Of a stretch of 63,426 nt of DNA, positions 24,681-34,049 are shown piece after piece. Every line of letters begins with the position of its first letter. The stretch's first letter is position 1. The notes under the pieces are model-generated. The model saw only the letters and a program-made list of their open reading frames with translations. It ran no database searches and had not been told where the DNA came from. The DNA is from a bacterium UBP4_UBA6127 (GTDB taxonomy: Bacteria > UBP4 > UBA4092). The translations under genes were made by a program, and so were the position numbers. Where the stretch lies: assembly GCA_002428325.1 (NCBI GenBank), contig DIVR01000060.1, positions 4,203-67,628 on the forward strand, written 5' to 3'.

Positions 24681-27164
24681 TTAAACATCCAGGTTTCTGA
24701 CTTCAGGGGCATGATCCTGGATAAACCGGCGACGGGGTTCGACTAATTCTCCCATCAAGACAGTAAATACTTTTTCGGCTTCGACAGCATCATCCATTTT
24801 GACCTGGAGAATCGTCCGGGTTTCCGGATTCATGGTGGTATTCCATAATTGTTCCGAATCCATTTCCCCGAGACCTTTATACCGCGTGATTTGAATACCA
24901 CGTTTTCCGATTTCCTTGATGGTTTCAAGGATTTCCCGGGTTCCATACAGAAGGAATACTTTATTATTCTCTTCAATTCTGAATCTTGGCTTGGCTTCAC
25001 TACCCGGGATTTCTTCTTTATCATAGGGAAGAATCGGTATGTCCATTTTATCTAGTTTTTTTATTAACCTGTCTAATTCTCTTGATTCAGAAAATTCCCA
25101 TGTTCGTAAATGAGGGATTCGATTGCCGTTTTTAGAAGGGATTGATTCATCACCGCTAAAGAGAGCCTGTTGGTCGGTTCTGTCTTCCTCATATTCTTCC
25201 ATTATCTTGATGTATTCTTTTTCATCATACAGAGGTTTCTTCTCATCATTTATTTGAATCATATAAACAGGGAATCGGCCATTTTCATCTTTCATTTTGA
25301 GGTAAGCAGAAAGATTCAAACCTTTGCGAAGAAGTGAAAGCTCAAGTTTCTCCAATTCCATTAAGTCATTCAACAGACTTTTTAGATTGGAATTGATATA
25401 TTGAATGTCTTTATCATTGCCATTAATTCTGTGTAGTATGGTGTCATCGCAGGCCAGTTCCACCAGATAACGGGTCATATCTTCTTCTTTTTCGATATAC
25501 TGTTCTTTTTTGCCGCGTTTAACCCGGTAGAGAGGGGGTTGGGCTATATAAATATGTCCGCTTTCAATCAATTGTCTTAACTGGCGATAAAAGAAAGTCA
25601 GTAAAAGAGTGCGGATATGTGCGCCGTCAACATCAGCATCGGTCATAATGATGACTTTATGGTAACGAAGCTTGGAAATATCAAAATCAGTATCGATATT
25701 GGTGCCAAAGGCCTTGATCATCGTGGCGATTTCATTATTCGATAGAATTTTCTCCAAGCGGGCCTTTTCAACATTCAAAATCTTGCCACGCAGGGGTAAG
25801 ATAGCCTGGAAACGGCGGTTTCTGCCTTGTTTGGCAGTACCCCCTGCGGAATCACCTTCTACAATGTATATTTCACACATGGAAGGTTCTTTTTCTGAAC
25901 AGTCAGCCAGTTTGCCCGGCAATCCGAAATTGTCGAGGGCTCCTTTTCGCCTGGATAATGCTTTAGCTTTACGAGCCGCTTCTCTGGCATGGGCCGCATC
26001 AATCGCTTTGGCGCAGATTCGTTTGGCGGTCGTGGGATTTTCTTCAAAGAATTCATTCAAGCTTTCGTAAACGATGGAAGAAACAATCCCGGTGATTTCA
26101 CCATTTCCCAGCTTAGACTTTGTCTGTCCCTCAAATTGAGGGTTCGTCAGTTTAATACTGATGATAGCCACTAATCCTTCACGAACATCATCTCCCGTCA
26201 GGGAAGGTGAATCTTTTTTGAAGAGCTCATTCTTGTTGCCATATTCATTGATGGCGCGGGTTAATGCGGTTCTGAACCCGGTTAAATGAGTACCCCCTTC
26301 AATCGTATGGATATTATTGGCATAAGAATAGACTTGTTCGCTGTAGGCATCATTATATTGAATGGCTACTTCACATTCGACCGAAAGACTGTATTTGCTG
26401 TCTTCACTGTCAAAAGATTTTTTCAAGTAAATGGGGCGATGGAGGATATTCTTAGCTTCATTGAGATATTCAACGAATTCTTTCAGACCGCCTTTAAACA
26501 TAAAATCAGTTTTCTTTTGAGTTCTCTCATCCACAAAGACGATGGAGAGACCTGCATTCAGAAAAGCTAATTCCCGTAAACGGTTGATCAGGGTGTCTGA
26601 ATTATACTCAGTGGCTTCAAAAATCTCAGAATCGGGTTTAAAGGTAACCTTGGTTCCGTTTTTCTTGGTATTTCCAATTACCTCAACTGGTCCTTCGGGT
26701 TTGCCTCTCTGGTATCGTTGGAAATAGACTTTACCTTCTCGGTAAACCTCTACTTCCAGCCATTCTGATAAAGCATTAACGCAGGAGACGCCAACTCCAT
26801 GCAACCCGCCTGACACTTTGTAACTCTTACCGTCGAACTTTCCCCCGGCGTGAAGTACGGTCATAACGACTTCAAGGGCTGATTTATTCTTGTAACTTTT
26901 GTGGAGATCAACGGGGATTCCTCGGCCGTTGTCCACTACCGTAACACTATTGTCAAAGTGAACGGTAATCAAAATCTCCGTACAGACTCCTGCCATGGCT
27001 TCATCAATACTGTTGTCTACAACTTCATAGACCAGGTGATGAAGGCCGGGGGCTGAGGTGCTCCCGATATACATGGCGGGACGTTTTCGAACTGCTTCCA
27101 ATCCCTCAAGAATCTGGATACTGGAAGCATTATAATCTTGTTTGAGAATGTTTTCGTCTGCCAA
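24681..27164 (-). CDS. gyrB: DNA gyrase subunit B (long form)
   Basis: ATPase subunit of gyrase. 827 residues, about 190 more than the common short form. GHKL ATPase motifs: EVVDNSIDEA, DNGRGIPVD and GGLHGVGVSCVNALS; TOPRIM motifs: EGDSAGG, PLRGKILNVEKA and DADVDGAHIRTLLL. The extra length lies between TOPRIM and the C-terminal tail (about 555-740: LMELEKLELSLLRK ... ALFSGD), the same place as the insert in E. coli-type GyrB. The start is TTG at 27164 with AGGAG about 11 bases upstream; no ATG gives the conserved N-terminus. Confidence 0.96.
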   Translation of the reverse strand: MADENILKQDYNASSIQILEGLEAVRKRPAMYIGSTSAPGLHHLVYEVVDNSIDEAMAGVCTEILITVHFDNSVTVVDNGRGIPVDLHKSYKNKSALEVVMTVLHAGGKFDGKSYKVSGGLHGVGVSCVNALSEWLEVEVYREGKVYFQRYQRGKPEGPVEVIGNTKKNGTKVTFKPDSEIFEATEYNSDTLINRLRELAFLNAGLSIVFVDERTQKKTDFMFKGGLKEFVEYLNEAKNILHRPIYLKKSFDSEDSKYSLSVECEVAIQYNDAYSEQVYSYANNIHTIEGGTHLTGFRTALTRAINEYGNKNELFKKDSPSLTGDDVREGLVAIISIKLTNPQFEGQTKSKLGNGEITGIVSSIVYESLNEFFEENPTTAKRICAKAIDAAHAREAARKAKALSRRKGALDNFGLPGKLADCSEKEPSMCEIYIVEGDSAGGTAKQGRNRRFQAILPLRGKILNVEKARLEKILSNNEIATMIKAFGTNIDTDFDISKLRYHKVIIMTDADVDGAHIRTLLLTFFYRQLRQLIESGHIYIAQPPLYRVKRGKKEQYIEKEEDMTRYLVELACDDTILHRINGNDKDIQYINSNLKSLLNDLMELEKLELSLLRKGLNLSAYLKMKDENGRFPVYMIQINDEKKPLYDEKEYIKIMEEYEEDRTDQQALFSGDESIPSKNGNRIPHLRTWEFSESRELDRLIKKLDKMDIPILPYDKEEIPGSEAKPRFRIEENNKVFLLYGTREILETIKEIGKRGIQITRYKGLGEMDSEQLWNTTMNPETRTILQVKMDDAVEAEKVFTVLMGELVEPRRRFIQDHAPEVRNLDV

Positions 27165-27650
27165 AGTAGTTCACTCTCCTTAGATAAAGTAGATTACATA
27201 ATTCCTAGCTGTAGATATGTGTAAATTGATCGTGATGCATATTATGGAAGGGGGGTAATAATCAAATACTGATAAAAAAATAACCGTTTTCCCATGTTTT
27301 TTATTATTCTCTTATCTGATTTTTTGCCCCTTGAATACTATATAAAATTATACTAAAAAAAGGGGGTTTTAGTCAAGCCCAAAAAGAGATAAATATGCTT
27401 GATTTTATTGGATATTTTAATATATTCGGAGGGAATAAAAATCTTCGGTTGAAATAAGAGTCTGAAGCATACTTGACGAGCCTGAAAAAATAGCAGTCTG
27501 AAAAAAAAAGGAATCTATTTTGTAGGTTGAATTAGGTGAAAGAGACAATAATGTAGGCTACCTCTTGCAAGGGATGGCAAAAAGTTGTAGTTTATATCTG
27601 TCGCTTGGACCTGAAGCGAGAAATCAAACTAAAAAAACAGAGGTAGATCT
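27165..27650. other. 486-base divergent gyrB/ald intergenic region
   Basis: No open frame of note. Must contain promoters for gyrBA (left) and ald (right). A possible ald promoter is TTGCAA (27565) with a 17-base spacer to TAGTTT. A 6-bp hairpin TCGCTT/AAGCGA (27601-27619) lies in the ald leader, followed by the ribosome site GAGGT six bases before the ATG. A-rich tracts abound. I see no riboswitch fold I can name. Confidence 0.35.
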
Positions 27651-28772
27651 ATGATCATCGGTGTACCGAAAGAGATCAAAGAACAGGAATACAGAGTCGG
27701 GATGCTTCCCTCAGGAGTGGAGACCCTGGTAAAACAGGGACATAAGGTAGTGGTTGAAAAAAGCGCCGGGGAGGGGAGTGGTATATTGGACGGAGAATAC
27801 CTGCATGCTGGTGCTTTATTAGCGGATAAGGCTTCCGATGTTTTCGAACAGGCTGACATGATAATCAAAGTCAAAGAGCCCCAAGAGTCAGAAATTGCCT
27901 GTTTAAAGGATAATCAGGTTGTCTTTACATATTTTCATCTGGCAGCAGACAGAGAGCTTACAGAAGGCCTTTTAAAGCGTAAAATAACCGCTGTGGCCTA
28001 TGAAACGATACAGCTTCCTAATGGCGGACTGCCTTTATTGACTCCAATGAGTGAAATAGCCGGACGATTAGCCGTATTAGAGGGTGCGAAACATTCGGAA
28101 AAACCTTTTGGCGGGCAGGGTATATTATTGGGGGGTGTCCCGGGGGTGCCTCCGGCCGAAGTAGTGATTCTGGGGGGTGGCAGTGTAGGGAAAAATGCGG
28201 CTAAGATGGCCGCCGGCCTGGGAGCTAATGTTTCCGTCTTGGATGTGAATATTGACCGACTACGGTATTTGGATGATATCATGCCTTCAAATGTCCGAAC
28301 TGTTTTTTCAGACCCTCATACCATAAGAAATGCCATCCAAAAAGCTGATTTGTTGATTGGGGCTGTCTTGATTGTAGGAGCCAAGGCACCGGTTCTGGTT
28401 AATCGGGAAATGATCAAGACCATGAAACCCGGTTCAGTAATCGTTGATGTGGCGGTTGACCAGGGAGGCTGTGTGGAAACCTGTCATCCGACCACCCATA
28501 ATAATCCTACCTACCTGGTGGACGGTGTTGTTCATTATTGTGTTGCCAATATGCCGGGGGCTGTAGCCAGGACAGCCACCTATGCCTTATGTAATGCCAG
28601 CCTTCCCTATGCGGTAGCGTTGGCGACAAAAGGCTTTCAGAAAGCAATGAAAGAGGATCATTCACTTGCCAAAGGTCTTAATATGATAGAAGGAAAATTA
28701 ACTATCAGGGAAGTTTCTGAGGCCTTTAATATTCCTTATGTGGACCGAAACAGTGTTTTAAGCATTGCCTGA
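27651..28772 (+). CDS. ald: Alanine dehydrogenase
   Basis: Interconverts L-alanine and pyruvate plus ammonia with NAD. 373 residues, typical. N-terminus MIIGVPKEIKEQEYRVGM, substrate-binding Lys/His regions (IKVKEPQ, FTYFHLAADREL), NAD Rossmann motif ILGGGSVGKNAAKMAAGLGA, and VDVAVDQGGC plus HYCVANMPGAVARTAT at the C-terminal half. Single gene flanked by its own promoter region and a strong terminator. Likely ties amino-acid nitrogen to pyruvate, which also feeds PPDK. Confidence 0.96.
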   Translation: MIIGVPKEIKEQEYRVGMLPSGVETLVKQGHKVVVEKSAGEGSGILDGEYLHAGALLADKASDVFEQADMIIKVKEPQESEIACLKDNQVVFTYFHLAADRELTEGLLKRKITAVAYETIQLPNGGLPLLTPMSEIAGRLAVLEGAKHSEKPFGGQGILLGGVPGVPPAEVVILGGGSVGKNAAKMAAGLGANVSVLDVNIDRLRYLDDIMPSNVRTVFSDPHTIRNAIQKADLLIGAVLIVGAKAPVLVNREMIKTMKPGSVIVDVAVDQGGCVETCHPTTHNNPTYLVDGVVHYCVANMPGAVARTATYALCNASLPYAVALATKGFQKAMKEDHSLAKGLNMIEGKLTIREVSEAFNIPYVDRNSVLSIA

Positions 28773-28790
28773 GAAGAGAAATAGTAACGG

Positions 28791-28827
28791 AAAAAAGCGG
28801 AGGAAATATTCCTCCGCTTTTTTTATT
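28791..28827. terminator. Bidirectional terminator between ald and the NtrC-type gene
   Basis: Perfect 15-bp stem AAAAAAGCGGAGGAA (28791-28805) and TTCCTCCGCTTTTTT (28809-28823), 3-base loop, T-run on both strands; ends both convergent transcripts. Confidence 0.9.
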
Positions 28828-28840
28828 GAAGAGAATTGGG

Positions 28841-30244
28841 CTAATTTCTATAGTTTCTACGGTATTTGGTGACATTAATATCATACTGGGAGATTTTATA
28901 ACCCAGGATTCGATCGGTTATTCCCAGAAGTTTAGCTGCCCGGGATTGAATGCCTCTGGTTTCTCTCAAAGCTGTTTTAATCATTAATATTTCCAACTCA
29001 GTTACTTTGTCCGTCATCGATCCGCTGAGTAAATGGTCTGAGGGTGAGCTCACTTCATGATGAAAATTTCTGATTTCAGGAGTCAAGTTATCAGGAAGGA
29101 GCCGGCCTGTTTGGACCGTAATGACCCAGCGTTCAATATTATTTTCCAATTCACGGACATTCCCCGGCCAATAATATTCTTCCAGAAGATGAAGGGTTTC
29201 CGGGGGAATTATAATGGGAGGCCGTCCATATTTCTGGCTGTATTTTTTCATGAAATGTTCAATCAATAAAGCAATATCCGTTTTTCTTTCACGGAGTGGC
29301 GGGATGTGGACGGATATTACATTCAATCGATAAAAAAGGTCTTCTCTGAATTTCTTTTCCTGGACGGCTTTTAAGAGATTTTTATTGGTAGCCGCAATGA
29401 TCCTTACATCCGACTTAATGGTTTCATTTCCCCCAACCCGTTCAAATTCCTGTTTTTCGATTACTCTAAGCAGTTTAGCCTGGAGCTCAATGCTCATTTC
29501 CCCGATTTCATCCAACAGAAGGGTTCCATTATTGGACTGTTCAAACTTTCCCTCTCTCCGGGCAAAGGCTCCTGTAAAGGCACCTTTTTCATGCCCAAAA
29601 AATTCACTTTCCAGAAGGGTTGAGGGAATGGCGGCACAATTAATAGCCACAAAGGGATTGTAACGGCGTTTACTTTGATAATGAATGGATCGGGCAAAAA
29701 GTTCCTTGCCGGTTCCGCTTTCACCGGTAATAAGAACGGTTGCGTCTGTTTCAGCGGTGGAACGGAGGGTCTCCGATATGCGAAGCATCTTGGGATGCTG
29801 GGTGATGATTTTATCAAACCCGTTCTGTCGGGCCAATTCTTCTTTAAGCCGCATATTCTCAAGGATTAGCTGACGTTTTTCCAAAGCTTTATGAGCGGTA
29901 ATCAAAAGCTTTTCTTCATTCAAAGGTTTCGTCAAGAAATCAAAGGCTCCGGCTTTGATTGCATCCACCGCTTTTTCAATTGAACCATGGCCGGTGATCA
30001 GGATGACCGGTACTGGTTTTCCACTGGCTTTCACCGAGGCCAGGACATCCAGTCCATCAATATTAGGCATCAGAAAATCCGTGACCACCAAGTCCATGGA
30101 GTCCCTTTTAAAAATTGTTATAGCTTGGGAACCATTGGCGGCTGTTGATACTCTGAAGCCTTCTGTAGAGAACAGTATTTCCAATAATATTAAAAAATCA
30201 GGGTCATCATCAACCAGTAAAACATGGGGTACTTTTGTCATCAT
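28841..30244 (-). CDS. Sigma-54-dependent response regulator (NtrC/AtoC type)
   Basis: About 467 residues from the ATG at 30244 (a TTG at 30259 is also in frame). Receiver domain with LLVDDDPDF, phospho-Asp in DLVVTDFLMPNIDG and TKPLNEEKL; AAA+ domain with Walker A GESGTGKELFARSIH, the sigma-54-contacting GAFTGA loop and Walker B TLLLDEIGEM; Fis-type helix-turn-helix at the C-terminus (GIQSRAAKLLGITDRILGYKI). It should activate sigma-54 promoters on phosphorylation. No kinase gene is adjacent; it is last in a leftward run headed by arginine synthesis genes. Confidence 0.93.
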   Translation of the reverse strand: MMTKVPHVLLVDDDPDFLILLEILFSTEGFRVSTAANGSQAITIFKRDSMDLVVTDFLMPNIDGLDVLASVKASGKPVPVILITGHGSIEKAVDAIKAGAFDFLTKPLNEEKLLITAHKALEKRQLILENMRLKEELARQNGFDKIITQHPKMLRISETLRSTAETDATVLITGESGTGKELFARSIHYQSKRRYNPFVAINCAAIPSTLLESEFFGHEKGAFTGAFARREGKFEQSNNGTLLLDEIGEMSIELQAKLLRVIEKQEFERVGGNETIKSDVRIIAATNKNLLKAVQEKKFREDLFYRLNVISVHIPPLRERKTDIALLIEHFMKKYSQKYGRPPIIIPPETLHLLEEYYWPGNVRELENNIERWVITVQTGRLLPDNLTPEIRNFHHEVSSPSDHLLSGSMTDKVTELEILMIKTALRETRGIQSRAAKLLGITDRILGYKISQYDINVTKYRRNYRN

Positions 30245-30293
30245 AGGTATTGGGTCCAATTATTTAAGAAAATTCAGTTCTATTAATCTATGG

Positions 30294-30974
30294 TTAAGAA
30301 ACTTTTCGGATAATTCCAAAAGGTGTCAATTCGTTTCCCTGTCCCAGAGGATTATCTTTTAATATCAGAGGTATCAAATCACGGTCAATTTCCCTGGTAG
30401 CCCCCAGAACGACACCTCCCAGGTCATTGATATCTACAACCGCGGTTTCCAGACCTGTTGCCTTTTTAATATTTTCTGCGACTTGATCGGGGTCTTTGGG
30501 TCCAAGGCTAACATTGGACTCAAACCCTTCCACCGGGGATGTGTTAGGTGCATCGATACCTGAGGCCTGAGGTCCAGCAATTCGGTAAAAGTCGCCTTTT
30601 CTTCCCAATAATTTTCCCAGGGCTCCGACAAAGGCTGCGAAAAGGATTCTTGTTTTGCCGCATTCATCAATGGCGCATTGCATGGAATAAGGGTTTCGCA
30701 ATCCCACTCCATAAGGGCTTTTCGTAACGTGTTTCCATAAGATACTGGCTAGTAAACCAACTTTGATCTGGCGGGTGGGAATGGAGCGTCCCTGGGTTAC
30801 TGAAACTACTTTTTCGCTGATAAAGATTATGTCTCCCGGCTGATATAAATGAGAGGCATATTGGGGAATAAGAACTTCCGGTTTATCAGAAGGCTGAACT
30901 ACCTGGGTTTTTACAGGAATCCTCAGGTAGGTTATCCCGTTCACGATAATATTTGGTTTTATGTTTTTTTCCAT
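30294..30974 (-). CDS. Coenzyme F420-0:L-glutamate ligase superfamily protein (CofE/FbiB-like)
   Basis: 226 residues with the CofE-fold signatures GDIIFISEKVVSVTQGR near residue 50 and RIAGPQASGIDAPNTSP, DINDLGGVVLGATREIDRD further on (pfam01996). True CofE adds glutamate to coenzyme F420-0, but many bacteria without F420 carry distant members of unknown function. Here the neighbours are UPF0145, argF/argD and an NtrC-type regulator, and no other F420 gene is visible. I call the fold, not the substrate; ligation of an amino acid to some acid is the best guess. Confidence 0.7.
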   Translation of the reverse strand: MEKNIKPNIIVNGITYLRIPVKTQVVQPSDKPEVLIPQYASHLYQPGDIIFISEKVVSVTQGRSIPTRQIKVGLLASILWKHVTKSPYGVGLRNPYSMQCAIDECGKTRILFAAFVGALGKLLGRKGDFYRIAGPQASGIDAPNTSPVEGFESNVSLGPKDPDQVAENIKKATGLETAVVDINDLGGVVLGATREIDRDLIPLILKDNPLGQGNELTPFGIIRKVS

Positions 30975-30980
30975 ATGAGT

Positions 30981-31301
30981 TTATTCGATTATAACGGCGG
31001 TCCCGCTGCAGGATACCATCAACATGCTATTGTTGGCGCCCAGGACTTCATAATCCACATCCACTCCCACCACAGCATTGGCTCCCAAGGCTTCCGCTCG
31101 GCGTTTCATTTCCTGAATAGAGTTTTCTCTGGCTTCAATCAGTTCATTTTCATAACTGTTTGAACGGCCGCCGACAACATCCCTAACACTTGCCATGATA
31201 TCCTTGAAAATATTAACACCGGTGATGACTTCTCCACAGACAATACCCTTATATTCAATTATTTTTGAACCTTCAATGGATGGAGTAGTGGTTATAATCA
31301 T
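30981..31301 (-). CDS. UPF0145 (YbjQ) family protein
   Basis: 106 residues, the exact family size. Family blocks: TTTPSIEGSKIIEYKGIVCGEVI, DIMASVRDVVGGRSNSYENE and LGANAVVGVDVDYEVLG. YbjQ proteins form pentamers of unknown function, sometimes described as putative heavy-metal-binding. Six bases separate it from the CofE-like gene and about 12 from argF; a shared transcript is likely. GGAAG lies just before the ATG. Confidence 0.88.
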   Translation of the reverse strand: MIITTTPSIEGSKIIEYKGIVCGEVITGVNIFKDIMASVRDVVGGRSNSYENELIEARENSIQEMKRRAEALGANAVVGVDVDYEVLGANNSMLMVSCSGTAVIIE

Positions 31302-31313
31302 TTTTCTTCCTTC

Positions 31314-32264
31314 TTATATCAGAGTCTTAAATACTTCAGGAGCCAACAGCTTAACCATGATGGCTTTCTGGGCATGCAGCCTGTTTTCTGCCTGGTCGAA
31401 AACAATGGAATGAGCAGAGTCAATGACCGCATCGGTGATTTCTTCACCCCGATGCGCCGGCAGGCAATGCATGACCAGATAATCTTTTGCGCAATGAGCC
31501 ATTAAATCATTATTCACCTGAAATCCTTCAAAAGCTTTTTTCCGAATCTCGGTTTCTTTCTCTTGTCCCATACTGGTCCAGGTGTCAGTATAGATTACCT
31601 GAGCGCCTTTAACGGCTTCTAGGGGGTCGTGAGTGATGGACAGGACGGCCCCTGATTTTTGGGCCAAAACCTGGGACTCATCCCAGACTTCCTGTGGAAT
31701 CTCAAACCCGGTAGGGCAGGCCAGAGTTAAATTCAACCCCAGGATTCCGGCTGCATGGAACCAGGAATTGCATACATTATTTCCATCGCCAATAAAGACG
31801 ATTTTCTGGGATCTCAAATCATTTCGATATTCAGTCAAGGTCAATAAATCAGCCATCACCTGACAGGGGTGATTAAAATCAGTCAATCCATTGATGACCG
31901 GGATACTGGTATTTTGAGCAAGGTCTAAAACAGATTGATGCTGAAAAGTACGGATCATCACAGCGTCAAGATATCGGGAAAAAAGCCGGCTGAGGTCTTC
32001 AATGGTTTCCCGTTTTCCAAAACCGATTTCTGCTTCAGTAAGGAGCAGGGGATGTCCTCCCAGTTGGAAAAAGCCCACATCGAATGATATGCGGGTACGG
32101 GCGGAAGGCTTATGAAAAATCATACCCAGAGATTTACCTCTGAGAGGAGTGAATTCTTCTCCCTTTTTCTGCTTGCTTTTAATGGAAGTTCCAGCATGTA
32201 AGATCTGCCAAAGTTCATCGGCCGTGTAATCTGTTATTGTAATAAAATCTTTTTTCATAATCAT
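31314..32264 (-). CDS. argF: Ornithine carbamoyltransferase
   Basis: Joins ornithine and carbamoyl phosphate to give citrulline in arginine synthesis. 316 residues. Carbamoyl phosphate loop SARTRISFDVGFFQLGG, HPCQ motif (FNHPCQVMADLLT), ornithine-binding DTWTSMG and the C-terminal MHCLPAHRGEEITD, the OTCase signature. Two in-frame ATGs (32264 and 32258) are both plausible. Directly follows argD on the same strand (18 bases). Confidence 0.96.
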   Translation of the reverse strand: MIMKKDFITITDYTADELWQILHAGTSIKSKQKKGEEFTPLRGKSLGMIFHKPSARTRISFDVGFFQLGGHPLLLTEAEIGFGKRETIEDLSRLFSRYLDAVMIRTFQHQSVLDLAQNTSIPVINGLTDFNHPCQVMADLLTLTEYRNDLRSQKIVFIGDGNNVCNSWFHAAGILGLNLTLACPTGFEIPQEVWDESQVLAQKSGAVLSITHDPLEAVKGAQVIYTDTWTSMGQEKETEIRKKAFEGFQVNNDLMAHCAKDYLVMHCLPAHRGEEITDAVIDSAHSIVFDQAENRLHAQKAIMVKLLAPEVFKTLI

Positions 32265-32282
32265 CTACCCGACACCTTAGAA

Positions 32283-33476
32283 TTAAGAAACCTGGGAAAG
32301 TACTTTATCCAGAATTTCCATTGCCTTATCAATATCCTCTTGAGTAACTATCAAAGCCGGGACAAACCGGAGAGTGGTTTGTGCGGCGCAATTAATCAAC
32401 AGTCCTTCTTCCATACACATTGTCATAATATCAGTGCCAGGACGGTCCAGTTGAGCGCCTATTATCAGGCCCATCCCTCTGATTTCAGTAATCAGGGAGT
32501 ATTTTTCCTGGAGCTTCTTTAGACTCTTCACCAAATAGTTTCCCATCTGAATGGTGTTTTCCAGGAGGTTGTCTTCCAGCAGTGTTTGAATTGTGGCACA
32601 GGCCGCGGCTGAACAGACGGGATTGCCGCCAAAAGTAGATGCATGGCTGCCAGGTGTGAAGGCCGTAGCCACTTCATCGGTTGTTAGCACGGCTCCCATA
32701 GGAAGCCCCCCGGCTATTCCTTTTGCCAGGCTCATAATATCTGGAATAATTCCATAATGTTCATATGCAAACATTTTCCCGGTTCTGCCTAATCCACATT
32801 GGACTTCATCATAAATCAGCAGGGCCTTATTTTGATTGCATAAGTCTCTAAGTCCCTGAAGAAATTCGGGGGTACAGGGATGGACACCGCTTTCTCCCTG
32901 AATGGGCTCAACCATGACTGCACAGGTTCTTTCTGATATCAACGCTTTGACCGAGTCCAGGTTGTTCAATTCAGCATAGTGAAATCCCGGAACCAGGGGC
33001 TCGAATCCCTTTTGGTATTTTTCCTGTCCGGTGGCTGTTACGGCCGCATAAGTTCTGCCATGAAAAGAATTCAACAGGGTGATTACTTCAAATTTGTTAT
33101 CCCCATAATGCGTGTGGGCATATTTTCTGGCTAATTTTATGGCTCCTTCATTTGCTTCAGCTCCACTGTTGCAGAAAAAGGCTTTATCAGCAAAAGAAAG
33201 CTCACAAAGCATCTGGGCCAGTCTTGCCTGGGGTTCGATATAATAAAGGTTTGATACATGAATGAGGGTATGGAGTTGTTTTTCCACAGCTTGAATCAAT
33301 TTCGGATGGCAATGTCCCAATTGGTTTACCGCAATTCCAGCTACAAAATCGAGATATTGTTTTCCATCCGTATCCCATACATTGACCCCTTCACCCCTGC
33401 ATAATGTAAGGGATCGGGTACCATAACTGTTGATGATATATTTTTGGGTCAATGATTTAATTTCTTCAGTATTCAT
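32283..33476 (-). CDS. argD: Acetylornithine aminotransferase
   Basis: PLP-dependent class III aminotransferase of arginine (and possibly lysine) synthesis. 397 residues. N-terminal GEGVNVWDTDGKQYLDFVAG, CNSGAEANEGAIKLARKY for phosphate binding, IYDEVQCGLGRTG (Asp to the PLP pyridine nitrogen) and SLAKGIAGGLPMGA with the Schiff-base Lys. Other class III members such as ornithine aminotransferase are excluded mainly by the argF context. Head of the leftward group argD-argF-UPF0145-CofE-like-NtrC-type. Confidence 0.93.
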   Translation of the reverse strand: MNTEEIKSLTQKYIINSYGTRSLTLCRGEGVNVWDTDGKQYLDFVAGIAVNQLGHCHPKLIQAVEKQLHTLIHVSNLYYIEPQARLAQMLCELSFADKAFFCNSGAEANEGAIKLARKYAHTHYGDNKFEVITLLNSFHGRTYAAVTATGQEKYQKGFEPLVPGFHYAELNNLDSVKALISERTCAVMVEPIQGESGVHPCTPEFLQGLRDLCNQNKALLIYDEVQCGLGRTGKMFAYEHYGIIPDIMSLAKGIAGGLPMGAVLTTDEVATAFTPGSHASTFGGNPVCSAAACATIQTLLEDNLLENTIQMGNYLVKSLKKLQEKYSLITEIRGMGLIIGAQLDRPGTDIMTMCMEEGLLINCAAQTTLRFVPALIVTQEDIDKAMEILDKVLSQVS

Positions 33477-34049
33477 TTTTTATAAATTCCGCCTTCTGAA
33501 ATGGGAAATAAATAGCCCACCCTCTACAAAAATGGAGTGGGAAATGATTCTTGTTAGTTTAACAAAGATTTCCTTCTATTAGCAATCATCCCCCAATTAA
33601 TTATCTTAAGTTCAATAGGGGCATTTTATACCAAAATGTAGGAATTTATCTAATATTGATTCTCATCAACGAATTGTTTTTATTCAGAGTCTTAACGGAG
33701 GGGGTCAGAGACGCTCCGTTAAGGCTCCGTCATGGCTGCCATTAAACCTATAAGAAATTCTAATCATTATTCTTAATATCCCAACAACTCCTCAAGATGC
33801 TATAAAGGGTAGGATAAAGATAAAAGATTGAAAATAAAGTAGATAAGGTTTATATTGGAACGATATCAGACGAGATTGTAAGGAAAATGTTAAAATTTTG
33901 CATTTAATAGGATATTATTTCTACGGAAGAAGAAATATAAAAACCTATATCTGTTGTATTAATATATATAAAGTCTATAGAAATGTCCTATTGAGAGATA
34001 ATAGTCGGATAAAGCTTTCTAAGCCTTTCAGGAAGAATGGAGTCTTTGA
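33477..34049. other. 573-base divergent argD/proA intergenic region
   Basis: No coding frame visible. Holds a REP-like palindrome (separate entry), a weak hairpin CCCAC...GTGGG (33516-33541) in the argD leader, and about 250 bases of AT-rich sequence before proA. GGAG lies about seven bases before the proA ATG. I could not recognise an ArgR box with confidence. Confidence 0.4.
33691..33723 (+). repeat. REP-like palindromic repeat, copy A
   Basis: Perfect 10-bp arms CTTAACGGAG (33691-33700) and CTCCGTTAAG (33714-33723) around a 13-base loop containing GGGTCAGAGA. The 25 bases at 33695-33719 match, in opposite orientation, 51603-51627 at 23 positions. A third CTCCGT half-site follows at 33725. 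Confidence 0.65.

Noticed and set aside
27571..27590. Sigma-54-type promoter (TGGCA...TTG) before ald
   Set aside because: The GG and GC elements do not fall at the required spacing (the second element would be TA), so it does not fit despite the sigma-54 activator nearby.
33691..33723. CRISPR repeat or transposon end
   Set aside because: Single copies far apart, no spacer array, no transposase gene or target-site duplication visible.
33477..34049. T-box or arginine riboswitch, or ArgR box, near argD
   Set aside because: No conserved T-box bulge or recognisable operator can be seen; the hairpin CCCAC...GTGGG is weak.
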